A stretch of DNA of 64,000 nt, taken from NCBI GenBank assembly GCA_910584375.1, contig CAJUAH010000018.1, positions 1-64,000 of the forward strand, in the 5' to 3' direction. This DNA is from an uncultured Acetatifactor sp. (lineage in GTDB: Bacteria > Bacillota > Clostridia > Lachnospirales > Lachnospiraceae). Shown one piece after another: positions 7,799 through 15,718 of this stretch; positions within the stretch are counted from its first letter, which is position 1, and each line of letters opens with the position of its first letter. Under the pieces are notes generated by a model, which saw nothing but the letters and a program-made list of their open reading frames with translations, had not been told where the DNA came from and made no database searches. Made by a program: the position numbers and the translations under genes.

Positions 7799-8182
7799 AT
7801 GGATACATTTGAATTGTTTAACAGTGGGAAATTGGTTCTGCCGGGAAAAGAGGCTGATTTTGGGGATATCGCGTGGTCGCGGCACCCGGCATTTGAAGGG
7901 GTGGAGCTGAAACATATCATCATGGCGAAGGACACAGATGGGAAATTCAGCTACCATTTGGTGCGGATTGCGCCCGGTTGCAGTATTGGAAACCATATCC
8001 ACGAGACACAGTTGGAAACACATGAGGTGATAAAGGGGAGCGGAAGATGTGTTAATACAGGCAGCTCTATTTTGTATGAGGCGGGAACAATCTCAATCCT
8101 GCAGGCAGGTGCGCCGCATGAAGTTACCGCGGGTTCGGAGGGATTGTATCTGTTTGCCAAGTTTATGCCCGCCTTATGTTAG
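7799..8182 (+). CDS. Single-domain cupin protein
   Basis: This 127-residue protein carries both cupin motifs: GNHIHETQLETHEVIKGSG with metal-binding His/Glu residues, and later GAPHEV. The start ATG 7799 has GGAGG nine bases upstream. A -10-like TATAAT is at 7753-7758. It probably binds a small molecule or metal in the cytoplasm. Adjacency to an AraC regulator that also has a cupin domain suggests a joint response; no enzyme activity can be assigned. Confidence 0.75.
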   Translation: MDTFELFNSGKLVLPGKEADFGDIAWSRHPAFEGVELKHIIMAKDTDGKFSYHLVRIAPGCSIGNHIHETQLETHEVIKGSGRCVNTGSSILYEAGTISILQAGAPHEVTAGSEGLYLFAKFMPALC

Positions 8183-8210
8183 GTGAAAATATATTGAGGT
8201 AAGTAAGGGC

Positions 8211-8240
8211 CGCCGCTATGGATTTATTCCATATGCGGCG
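8211..8240 (+). terminator. Strong hairpin downstream of the cupin gene
   Basis: CGCCGC-T-ATGGA at 8211-8222 pairs with TCCAT-AT-GCGGCG at 8228-8240 around an A/T loop. It lacks a T tract, so it may be an RNA-stabilising or processing hairpin rather than an efficient terminator. Its 3' arm matches that of the hairpin at 4884-4911. Confidence 0.45.
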
Positions 8241-8289
8241 ATCTGTCTGTGGCAAGGATTATTGATAATCAAACAATGATTTGGGGGCG

Positions 8290-8343
8290 GTAGATTGAAA
8301 ATTTTCAAATCTACACAAAAGATTCATATTCCCCTGTTATAAT
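8290..8343 (+). promoter_or_regulatory. Long palindrome plus -10 box upstream of OmpR-type regulator
   Basis: GTAGATTGAAAA (8290-8301) and TTTTCAAATCTAC (8302-8314) form a near-perfect 25-base inverted repeat. A TATAAT box lies at 8338-8343. The position suits an activator or autoregulatory site for the response regulator gene that starts at 8364. Confidence 0.5.
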
Positions 8344-8363
8344 CAGTATACGGGAGGTGCGTT

Positions 8364-9053
8364 ATGAGCAAAATCTTAATCGTGGAGGACGACCCATCCA
8401 TACAGGCGCTGTTGCATGATTTTATCCGGGAGGCCGGATACAGCGTGGCACTGGCCGCCGACGGGGTGGAGGCGCTGGCTAAGTTTTCCGAACAGGTCTT
8501 TGACCTGGTGCTGCTGGATATCATGTTGCCCAAAATTGACGGATACGGCGTCCTGGAAGTGATCCGGCAAAAATCCGACGTGCCTGTTATTATGCTCACG
8601 GCATTGGACGATGAGGAGAACCAGATAAGGGGTCTGGACTTACAGGCGGATGATTATATCACAAAGCCTTTTTCCATGCCCGTACTGCTCAGGAAGATCG
8701 TCGCTGTCCTACGCCGCTCATCAAAGCAGAGCGACATGCCCCAGACCATGCGCTATAGAAACCTGACCCTGGATCTGGAGGGATACAAAGTCTATGCGGG
8801 AGAGGAAAACATTGATCTGACGCCCCGCGAATTTGAAATACTGCGGGAACTGCTGAACCACCAGGGCAGGATTCTGACGCGGCAGAATTTGCTACAGACA
8901 CTCTGGAAGTACGAGTTTTTCGGAGAGGAGCGGATCATTGACACGCACATAAAGAACCTGCGTAAAAAACTTGGCGCTGCCGACTATATAGAAACAGTCA
9001 GAGGGGTGGGATATAGAATTGATAAGGAAGATAAAAAGCCGGTTGTCTGTTAA
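8364..9053 (+). CDS. OmpR/PhoB-family response regulator
   Basis: The 229-residue protein has a receiver domain (EDDPS acidic pocket, phospho-acceptor in LVLLDIMLP at about residue 52, conserved Thr and Lys in MLTAL and TKPF) and a C-terminal winged helix (LTPREFEILRELL, DTHIKNLRKKLG, VRGVGYR). ATG 8364 follows GGGAGG. It overlaps its kinase gene by 35 bases. The pair is followed by a lipoprotein gene, probably a target. It belongs to a different class from the three LytTR systems in the window. Confidence 0.92.
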   Translation: MSKILIVEDDPSIQALLHDFIREAGYSVALAADGVEALAKFSEQVFDLVLLDIMLPKIDGYGVLEVIRQKSDVPVIMLTALDDEENQIRGLDLQADDYITKPFSMPVLLRKIVAVLRRSSKQSDMPQTMRYRNLTLDLEGYKVYAGEENIDLTPREFEILRELLNHQGRILTRQNLLQTLWKYEFFGEERIIDTHIKNLRKKLGAADYIETVRGVGYRIDKEDKKPVVC

Positions 9054-10464
9054 AGTTTTTCTGCTTACATTATTGCTCGCAACGACGTGTTGTTTTATTA
9101 CATATAGCTTTATTTTACAGGCAGCCCCCAAGATTTATCAGTACGACATAGAAGAGGCCGGGTGGGAGATCTCTGGTTTGCCGGATGAATTTGCCAGAGC
9201 AGAAAAGGAGTACGCTTATATCTGGCTTGAATCTACTGCACAATGGATACAGGAACAATATGAAAATGAGTTTGAACTGCATTTCTTTCGGTCTGACGGG
9301 CGGGAAGTGAGCTTACACGATATCGACCAGCTGATCGGCGGACACCTTGATGATTTTGATAAGGTGGAAAAAACGGAGGGTTATACAGTCTCCTTTGCCG
9401 ACAGCGATGCGCTTTATACCCTGTTGCTGGCAAGGAATACCGCAAAAAGCACGCAGACGGAGGCGGCGATACAGGGAACGCTGCCGGTGCTTTGCGGTGT
9501 CGTATTATGTTGCGCAGCCATTTCAGCGTTTTTCTATTCGTGGTATATGACGGCGCCCATTAAGAAAGTGAGCAGGCTTTCAAAGCAAATGGCGGATATG
9601 GATTTCGGCGGTTTCTGCTCCTCGGGGCGCACGGACGAGATCGGCGTGCTGTCGGACAGTCTGCATACGCTTTCCCGTAAACTGGAAACAACTCTTTCAG
9701 AATTACAGACAGCCAACCAAAAGCTACAGGCGGATATCGATATGGAAAGGCGGCTGGAAAAACAGCGGGTAGAGTTTTTTGCGGCGGCCTCCCATGAATT
9801 AAAAACGCCTGTTACTATTATCAAGGGGCAGCTTCAGGGCATGCTCTATCAGGTGGGGCGCTATAAAGACAGGGAGACATATCTTGCGCAATCTTTAGAG
9901 GTAACGGATACCCTGGAAAGAATGGTGCAGGAGCTTTTGACCGTATCCCGTTTAGACACGCCGGGCTATGTCTGCAAAAAGAGTAGCTTTGCTCTCAGTG
10001 ATCTCATAAGTGACCGGCTTACGGCGTTTGAAGACCTGTTTATGCAAAAAGATCTGACGGTTGAGCGGTTCATAGCCCCGGAGATATATATCCTGGGCGA
10101 TGTACAACTGCTGGAAAAAGTGCTGGACAATCTTTTGGGAAATGCAGCCGCCTATTCGGGAGCCGGGAATCATGTGACCGTGAGGCTGTGGAAAGAAAAG
10201 GATAAGGCCAACCTTACGGTTGAAAATACAGGCGTTCATATCCCTGACGAAGATATTCCTAAACTGTTTGAGGCATTTTACAGGGTGGATCCGTCGAGGA
10301 ACCGGCAGACCGGCGGCTCCGGTTTGGGGCTTTATATCGTGAAGACGATTCTGGATCTGCACGGAGCTGACATTGAGATTGCCAATACAGACCGGGGGGT
10401 GATCGTTGCTTTGCAATTCCAGGCTGTGTCTCTCCACATAAAAAACATATTCCCTGCAAAGTAG
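9019..10464 (+). CDS. HisKA-type sensor histidine kinase with HAMP domain
   Basis: The 481-residue protein has an N-terminal membrane helix, an extracellular domain of about 120 residues, a second helix near residues 155-175 and a HAMP region. It then has a HisKA phospho-acceptor (AAASHELKTPVT, about residue 258), the N box LDNLLGNA, and the G boxes GVHIPDED and GGSGLGLYIVK. The TTG start at 9019 lies eight bases after GGGGTGGG inside the preceding regulator gene, giving an overlap. The sensing domain is not recognised. Confidence 0.9.
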   Translation: MIRKIKSRLSVKVFLLTLLLATTCCFITYSFILQAAPKIYQYDIEEAGWEISGLPDEFARAEKEYAYIWLESTAQWIQEQYENEFELHFFRSDGREVSLHDIDQLIGGHLDDFDKVEKTEGYTVSFADSDALYTLLLARNTAKSTQTEAAIQGTLPVLCGVVLCCAAISAFFYSWYMTAPIKKVSRLSKQMADMDFGGFCSSGRTDEIGVLSDSLHTLSRKLETTLSELQTANQKLQADIDMERRLEKQRVEFFAAASHELKTPVTIIKGQLQGMLYQVGRYKDRETYLAQSLEVTDTLERMVQELLTVSRLDTPGYVCKKSSFALSDLISDRLTAFEDLFMQKDLTVERFIAPEIYILGDVQLLEKVLDNLLGNAAAYSGAGNHVTVRLWKEKDKANLTVENTGVHIPDEDIPKLFEAFYRVDPSRNRQTGGSGLGLYIVKTILDLHGADIEIANTDRGVIVALQFQAVSLHIKNIFPAK

Positions 10465-10535
10465 ATTCAAATTAAGATGGTACGCTTTCCCTGTACCCGG
10501 AAGACAGAACCGGGAAACAGGAAGGAGAATCTACT

Positions 10536-11300
10536 ATGAAAAAATCTACTGTGAAAAAAGGCTTAATTATTATCTTTGCCGTGTTCCTGACATTCAGCGC
10601 CCTGACAGGGTGCGCGGGACGAAAACCTATGCCCGAACAGAACAATGTTGCCGGACAAAACGGCGAACTCGCCGTTGGCCAGACTACAACGCTCACAACT
10701 GAGGAGCTCAGCCCGAGCGTTTCGCTCCAGAACTCTGCCGCCTATGAAAAACTGGCCGCATACAAGACCGGGGACTATTCCCGGCAAAGCGTAGCCGAGT
10801 TCAATGCCACGCTTGCAGCCACGCCGGATGAACTGACCGAGTTCCTGACCCTGTACGCCGATGTGACCGCATCTCCCGAGGACGAAAACTACGGATTTTT
10901 CTCAACAACCCTGCGTTTTTCGAGCAATGAAATGTACTGTGAGTCCAGGGGGGAGGGTTTTGCATTTTTTACCAATATAGAAAAAAAGAGCAGACTGTGC
11001 AACTATCTGGATGAGTACGGGGATCCGGTGTACGGATTTTACTGCACAGCTGAGATGAATGTCGGTTATGCCATCAACGGGGAGAAACTTACGGTGGGGG
11101 AGAGGGACGCGATCTTACTCACATTCCAGGAGGAAATGCAGAATTATCTGGATAGTCTGAGCGAGACGGAGATTACGGACGGTGATATCAAAACAATGCT
11201 CACTGATAAATCCGCTGAACTCATAAATAGTCTGTCCACTGATAACATGAAGTTACTGTCCTGTGAGGTCTACCTGTGTGATATTATAACTTCGGCATAA
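10536..11300 (+). CDS. Putative surface lipoprotein
   Basis: This 254-residue protein begins with a lipoprotein signal: basic KKSTVKKG, a hydrophobic stretch and the lipobox LTGC with Cys at about residue 26. The mature part is acidic and soluble, with no recognised domain. A promoter-size gap of 71 bases separates it from the histidine kinase gene, and GAAGGAG precedes ATG 10536. Given its place behind an OmpR/HisKA pair, it is likely a regulated cell-surface product or an accessory sensor (inference). Confidence 0.75.
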   Translation: MKKSTVKKGLIIIFAVFLTFSALTGCAGRKPMPEQNNVAGQNGELAVGQTTTLTTEELSPSVSLQNSAAYEKLAAYKTGDYSRQSVAEFNATLAATPDELTEFLTLYADVTASPEDENYGFFSTTLRFSSNEMYCESRGEGFAFFTNIEKKSRLCNYLDEYGDPVYGFYCTAEMNVGYAINGEKLTVGERDAILLTFQEEMQNYLDSLSETEITDGDIKTMLTDKSAELINSLSTDNMKLLSCEVYLCDIITSA

Positions 11301-11404
11301 AATTAGCTGATGGGAAAAACGTCAGAATTTTTGTGTCAATTGCTTTACAAGCTGCATAAACTGTGATATAAGTATAATAACTTTTTGCACTGCATTACAT
11401 TCTG

Positions 11405-11500
11405 TATAGAATGCGAGATCAACAGTACAAACTGAGCAGGCGATGACTATGCAGTCATGAGGCCGGGCTGCTGGAAGGCGGCAACAGATAGCATATAGTG
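11405..11500 (+). ncRNA. NiCo-type (czcD) riboswitch aptamer, candidate
   Basis: The segment contains the motif CTGAGCAGGCGATGA, then GGCCGGGCTGCTGG and AAGGCGGCAACAGAT, which I recall as conserved pieces of the cobalt/nickel-sensing czcD motif. The outer stem would pair AACAGTACAAACTG (from about 11418) with CAGTTGTATGTT (11512-11523). It sits directly upstream of a cation diffusion facilitator gene, the usual context for this RNA class. The assignment is from memory of the motif; a covariance search would be decisive. Confidence 0.72.
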
Positions 11501-11537
11501 TATCTGTGGGACAGTTGTATGTTCCACAGATATTTTT
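11501..11537 (+). terminator. Riboswitch-controlled intrinsic terminator
   Basis: TATCTGTGG at 11501-11509 pairs with CCACAGATA at 11524-11532, followed by TTTTTT. The loop contains the 3' half of the proposed aptamer outer stem (11512-11523), so aptamer folding and terminator folding would exclude each other. This is the expected on-switch logic. Confidence 0.75.
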
Positions 11538-11541
11538 TACG

Positions 11542-11592
11542 CATCTGTGGGACAGTTGCATGTTTCATGGGTGTGTTTTTTACACCTTTTTG
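11542..11592 (+). repeat. Partial duplicate of the riboswitch expression platform
   Basis: ATCTGTGGGACAGTTG(C)ATGTT at 11543-11563 repeats the sequence at 11502-11523 almost exactly. It is followed by a second hairpin, GGTGT/ACACC, around a T run. This gives the leader two candidate 3' halves for the aptamer outer stem and possibly two decision points before the efflux gene. Confidence 0.6.
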
Positions 11593-11670
11593 TAACCACT
11601 TATCTCGGGCAGTTGCCAATAGGAGTAATCATCATTATTGCCCATTGCGGCAAAAAAGGAGGATTCTTTT

Positions 11671-12597
11671 ATGACAACCAACAAAGAAAATGTAAACGGA
11701 AACATCCTGCCCGGAGCGGGGATCGATGAAAGCGCCATCATACGGCGCATTTCGCTGGTGGGAATCGCAGGAAATGTGGCTTTGTCTGCTTTCAAGCTGT
11801 TTGCGGGAATTGCGGGCAGATCCGGCGCCATGGTGTCCGATGCGGTACATTCTCTCTCTGATGTCTTTGCGACGTTCATAGCATTTCTTGGAGTCCGTCT
11901 GTCCAAAAAAGCGGCGGATAAAGTGCATCCTTACGGGCATGAGCGGATGGAGTGTGTTGCGTCGCTGATGTTAGGCGCAATTCTTTTGGCAACTGGGGTG
12001 GGGATCGGCAAGGCAGGGTTTGAAAAGATTTTTCTGGACAGCCATGATACGCTGGCGGCTCCCGGCGCTATTGCGTTAGCTGCCGCAATCGTTTCCATTG
12101 TTTCCAAGGAGTCGATGTACTGGTATACCCGGCATTATGCCAAAATATTAAATTCCCCGGCGTTTATGGCGGACGCATGGCACCACAGATCCGACGCTTT
12201 TTCTTCCATCGGCTCCCTGATTGGCATTGCGGGCGCCATGCTCGGTTTCCCTGTCATGGACAGCATAGCCAGCGTTGTGATTTGTCTGTTTATCCTAAAG
12301 GTTTCCTATGACATACTGAAGGACGCTGTCGCGAAAATGCTGGATACTTCCTGCGGAGAGGACTATGAACAGGCATTGGCAGCCTATGTCGCCGAATCAG
12401 AGGGGGTGGTGCAGATCGATATGATCCATTCCAGGATGTTTGGCAATAAGGCATATGTTGATATGGTACTTCAAGTTGACGGCAATCTGTCACTCAGGGA
12501 AGCCGATGCCATTGCGGAACGTATCCATGGCAGTGTGGAGGAACATTTTTCATATATCAAGCACATTACGATACAATTAAAGCCTGCAAATCAATAA
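11671..12597 (+). CDS. Cation diffusion facilitator family metal efflux protein
   Basis: The 308-residue protein has the CDF layout: membrane segments with the zinc-site pattern SDAVHSLSD (about residues 63-71) in helix II and ADAWHHRSDA (about 169-178) in helix V, and a cytoplasmic C-terminal domain ending with IKHITIQLKP. It exports divalent cations by proton antiport. ATG 11671 follows AAAAAAGGAGG. The upstream NiCo-like riboswitch suggests cobalt and nickel as inducers and probable substrates. Confidence 0.92.
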   Translation: MTTNKENVNGNILPGAGIDESAIIRRISLVGIAGNVALSAFKLFAGIAGRSGAMVSDAVHSLSDVFATFIAFLGVRLSKKAADKVHPYGHERMECVASLMLGAILLATGVGIGKAGFEKIFLDSHDTLAAPGAIALAAAIVSIVSKESMYWYTRHYAKILNSPAFMADAWHHRSDAFSSIGSLIGIAGAMLGFPVMDSIASVVICLFILKVSYDILKDAVAKMLDTSCGEDYEQALAAYVAESEGVVQIDMIHSRMFGNKAYVDMVLQVDGNLSLREADAIAERIHGSVEEHFSYIKHITIQLKPANQ

Positions 12598-12975
12598 GAA
12601 AGAGGGCAAACACTTGATAATGATTTGACCCCATTGGTCTAACAGTAGCAGAATAAAAGAGAATTTGAGAGTATATATCAAAAAATGAACAGGAGGTTTT
12701 CAATATGGACAGATTATAACCGTGGATGGCGGTCTGGATTCCCATACTTCTACGGTAGCCCGGTTCCGAGATCTGGGTTCCCATACCGGGTAGCTATTTT
12801 TATTTATATAGAATACGGGGCATGGCGGCTGCTATGCTCCGTATTTTGACAGTGCGATGTCTGCGAGGCAGCATTTCACAAAAAACAGTCAACAGACGTT
12901 AATGATTAATGCACATTGACCGATATATAAATTGACCGCAAACGCCAGAACCAAAACGAAAGGAAGGGAACAGGT
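12598..12975. other. Intergenic region with a leader-like mini-ORF and structured repeats
   Basis: No full gene is seen. An AGGAGG at 12691-12696 precedes ATG 12705, which gives only MDRL before a stop. Downstream, TCTGG(A/G)TTCCCATAC occurs at 12733 and 12772, and an imperfect hairpin CCGGT/ACCGG (12760-12764 with 12785-12789) precedes a T-rich stretch. This could be a small RNA or a decayed regulatory leader. The BlaI promoter presumably lies at about 12890-12960, where ATTGACCG occurs twice. Confidence 0.4.
12811..12848 (+). terminator. Intrinsic terminator upstream of the BlaI gene
   Basis: AATACGG-GGCATGGC and GCTATGCTCCGTATT form a long, nearly perfect hairpin followed by TTTT. It ends transcription from the preceding unit. 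Confidence 0.7.
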
Positions 12976-13401
12976 ATGCCAAAGGAAGAGATTACCCCCT
13001 GCGAATGGCAGATCATGGAAGTGCTGTGGGCCTGCGGGGAACCCCTGACGTCCTCCGAGGTCTGCAAAAGGATGCAGGGGACTGTGGGTATGTCCATGAG
13101 GATGGTCAGGGTGCTGATGAACCGGCTGAGCCAGAAAGAGATCCTGGGCTATACGGTGGATGAACGGGACTCGCGGGTCTACCACTATTATGTGCTCAGG
13201 TCAAGGGAGGAATGCGTGAAGGAGAAAAGCAGGAAGTTTGTGGACAGCTATTTTTCCGGCAATGGGACGAACGCCATGGCGGCGCTGCTCCAGAGCTTTG
13301 CCCTGACGGACGAGCAGATCGGGGAGCTGGAGGAGATTCTGGAGAAAAGCAAGGGCCGGGGCACAAATCCCCCGGATCCAAAGGGGGAGCCCCATGTCTG
13401 A
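12976..13401 (+). CDS. BlaI/MecI/CopY-family repressor
   Basis: The 141-residue protein matches the BlaI family: ITPCEWQIMEVLWACGEPLTSSEV at the N-terminus, a winged helix (MRMVRVLMNRLSQKEILGYTVDERDSRVYHYY) and a C-terminal dimerisation helix region. ATG 12976 follows GGAAGGG. It overlaps the M56 peptidase gene by eight bases, the normal bicistronic arrangement in which the peptidase triggers loss of the repressor. Nothing beta-lactam specific is present nearby. Confidence 0.9.
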   Translation: MPKEEITPCEWQIMEVLWACGEPLTSSEVCKRMQGTVGMSMRMVRVLMNRLSQKEILGYTVDERDSRVYHYYVLRSREECVKEKSRKFVDSYFSGNGTNAMAALLQSFALTDEQIGELEEILEKSKGRGTNPPDPKGEPHV

Positions 13402-14638
13402 CTGGTTGCGGGTCGGCAAACTCATGGATTTCTGCGCGGTATATTACACAACCCAGCTTGTGCGCTGCGCAGCTTTTTCCCTTGTGCTGACCGGGCTTGT
13501 GTTGCTGCTGCGCAAAGTCCTCTTTGCCAGGCGGACTTTTGCCAGGGGAATATTGTGGGCCGCATTTTTGTTGCTCCCGTTTCTGGGGCGATTGAAACTG
13601 TTCTATGAGAGCAGCGCTGTGTTGGGGATCACATGGCGAGTGACATATGTTACCATGACCTGCCTGTGGGCGGACCGTATCTATATGGCAGGTATTTTCT
13701 TATCTGCCCTCTATATATTCGGAAAACGGTTTCGCCTGCGGAGAGCTGTTGCCGGGATGGAAACGGTTTTTCTGGACGGTATCCGGGTTCGGGTTACGGA
13801 CATGCAGATCACGCCGTTTGCTGTGGGGCTGTGGAAACCGGAGATCGTCGTTCCCAGGGTATTGCTGGAGAGATACAGCGGGGAGGAACTGCAGGCTGTT
13901 GTGGGACATGAGCAGACCCATATCCGGTTAGGGCATCTGTGGCTTGGGCTGGCCTGGGACGTCCTGCGGTGTCTTTTGTGGGTGAATCCGTTTCTCACGG
14001 TCATTCAGAAACAGTTCCGGTCGGATATGGAGGATATCTGCGACAGGGTGTGCATACAGAGGAGCGGCGGCACGGCGTATGAATATGGGACGGTATTGCT
14101 GAAGACTTTGAAATTACTGCGTTCCGAACCGGAAGAGACGGTTTCGGCCGTTACTTATGCAGGGGAAAGGGAATATGCGGATATGAAGAGACGCATGTGT
14201 GAAATCGTCGGTTTCCGTCCCTATCGGAAAAGGCGGTGTGCGGGCATGGCGGTCGCTTTGGTTTTGACATTTGCGGCTCTGCTGGGGGCAGTGCATGCGC
14301 ATTCCTATGCCCGGTGCAATGAAAACAGCGATATTATGGTGGGAAATTATGACGGGAAACCGGAGATCGTTTCTGACGATACCGAACGACTGGCCCAGAT
14401 GGTTTCCTATGATGACAGGTATATTTATGTGGACAGGGAGGCTTTTGAGGACTTTTTGGAGGAGAAAGGCGCGGACGGGGAAATATGGATCGTTTTTGGC
14501 GGCTTTTATAAGCTCCCGGGCCTGGGCGGCGCGGCGGAAGCCTGCATTTACGAAAGAGGTTCACAGGACAGGATCGTACAGATCCCTTATGAAAGTATCA
14601 TGGATAACTGGTATCTGGGCTTGCTTAGATGGTTATAG
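13394..14638 (+). CDS. M56-family membrane metallopeptidase (BlaR1-like signal protein)
   Basis: The 414-residue protein has several N-terminal membrane helices and the zinc-peptidase motif HEQTH (in VVGHEQTHIRLGHLWLG, about residue 174). A further helix lies near residue 285, followed by an extracellular C-terminal domain of only about 100 residues. That domain lacks the penicillin-binding fold of true BlaR1, so the signal is something else. It should inactivate the partner BlaI repressor after sensing. The DUF6033 genes directly downstream are possible targets. Confidence 0.88.
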   Translation: MSDWLRVGKLMDFCAVYYTTQLVRCAAFSLVLTGLVLLLRKVLFARRTFARGILWAAFLLLPFLGRLKLFYESSAVLGITWRVTYVTMTCLWADRIYMAGIFLSALYIFGKRFRLRRAVAGMETVFLDGIRVRVTDMQITPFAVGLWKPEIVVPRVLLERYSGEELQAVVGHEQTHIRLGHLWLGLAWDVLRCLLWVNPFLTVIQKQFRSDMEDICDRVCIQRSGGTAYEYGTVLLKTLKLLRSEPEETVSAVTYAGEREYADMKRRMCEIVGFRPYRKRRCAGMAVALVLTFAALLGAVHAHSYARCNENSDIMVGNYDGKPEIVSDDTERLAQMVSYDDRYIYVDREAFEDFLEEKGADGEIWIVFGGFYKLPGLGGAAEACIYERGSQDRIVQIPYESIMDNWYLGLLRWL

Positions 14639-14708
14639 GTTCGATATGTTATTGTTTTCGTAACGTAAGGAAAAGGATTTCAAAATAATTATCAGGGAGG
14701 ATAAGACT

Positions 14709-15626
14709 ATGGCGATGGAGATCAACGGACTGCATTACGGCAGCTACGGGCCGCAGGGCGCGGCGGGGAACGGTACTGTGGACGGCACGAAAAGGAAAGA
14801 ACCGGAAAAAGCGCAGGAGACGGCAGGAAATAACAGACCCAGGAATGAGGCAGGGAATAACAGACCCAGAAATACGGCGGAGTATGCCAGCGAACTGGCC
14901 AAACTGGTTCCCAGCGTGGAGTTTAAGGTTGGCAGCACATTTGCGTCCAACAAAAAGGGCAAGACCCTGACGGTGGACCCGCGGCTCCTGGAGAAGATGC
15001 AGAACGATCCGGAAAAAGAAAAGGAAATGAAGGAACTGATCCGAGGCGTTGAATCGGCTGTGAAGATGCTGGAAAGCGTAAATAAGGCCAGCGGTTGGAC
15101 GGTGGTATACAAGCATTGCTATATCGACGAAAACGGGAAGTTCTGGTCGGTCGCCCTCCTTAGAAACGACTTTATGCTGAACATGAGCGACGAGCTCCGG
15201 GAGGAGAGGCGGAAAAATGCCGAAAAGCTGATCGAGAAGACAAAGGAAAAGGCGGTGGAGAAGAGAGAAGACCTGGAGGAAATGCTGGAGGAGACAAGAG
15301 GAGAAAAGGCAGCAGAGGCGGAAAAGATAGCGGAAAAGTCGGAAGAAAAGGCGGCGGAGGCGGAAAAGACAGCGGAAAAGTCGGAAGAAAAGGCTGTGGG
15401 GGCGGAAAAGACATCAGGCAAGACAACGGTGGAGTCGGCATACAGCAAAGTGGAACAGCTTGTAAGAGATAAAATGGCGGCATCCAAAGACGGAATGCTG
15501 CATCTGAATGACGCCGATCTCCAGACGATTATCGAGGCTATCCGGGAAGATAAAGCAGAAAACGCAGGCAAAAACAGCACAAAAGGGCAGACGCAGATCG
15601 GCGCCAGCCTGGATATAAAAATCTAG
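14709..15626 (+). CDS. DUF6033-type protein, copy 1
   Basis: This 305-residue protein has a conserved N-terminal part (MAMEINGLHYGSYGPQG), a central region (EYASELAKLVPSVEFKVG, TVDPRLLEKMQNDPEKE, YIDENGKFW) and a long charged coiled-coil tail built from EKAAEAEK-type repeats. It ends with a conserved segment, GQTQIGASLDIKI. I recognise the family as DUF6033, common in Lachnospiraceae, with no known function. There is no signal peptide. ATG 14709 follows GGGAGG. The residues NNRPRN are duplicated in this copy only. It pairs with the near-identical next gene. Confidence 0.75.
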   Translation: MAMEINGLHYGSYGPQGAAGNGTVDGTKRKEPEKAQETAGNNRPRNEAGNNRPRNTAEYASELAKLVPSVEFKVGSTFASNKKGKTLTVDPRLLEKMQNDPEKEKEMKELIRGVESAVKMLESVNKASGWTVVYKHCYIDENGKFWSVALLRNDFMLNMSDELREERRKNAEKLIEKTKEKAVEKREDLEEMLEETRGEKAAEAEKIAEKSEEKAAEAEKTAEKSEEKAVGAEKTSGKTTVESAYSKVEQLVRDKMAASKDGMLHLNDADLQTIIEAIREDKAENAGKNSTKGQTQIGASLDIKI

Positions 15627-15718
15627 GCGGCAGGCTTTCCGCCGTTATGACGCAGGCGGCGGGATGTGCAAAGGCGAAATGCGGTATATTGTAATAAAAA
15701 CCAGAGGAGGATAAGGCT

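Noticed and set aside
13394..14638. Beta-lactam resistance sensor BlaR1
   Set aside because: The C-terminal penicillin-binding domain is missing and no beta-lactamase gene lies nearby; only the M56 peptidase class is supported.
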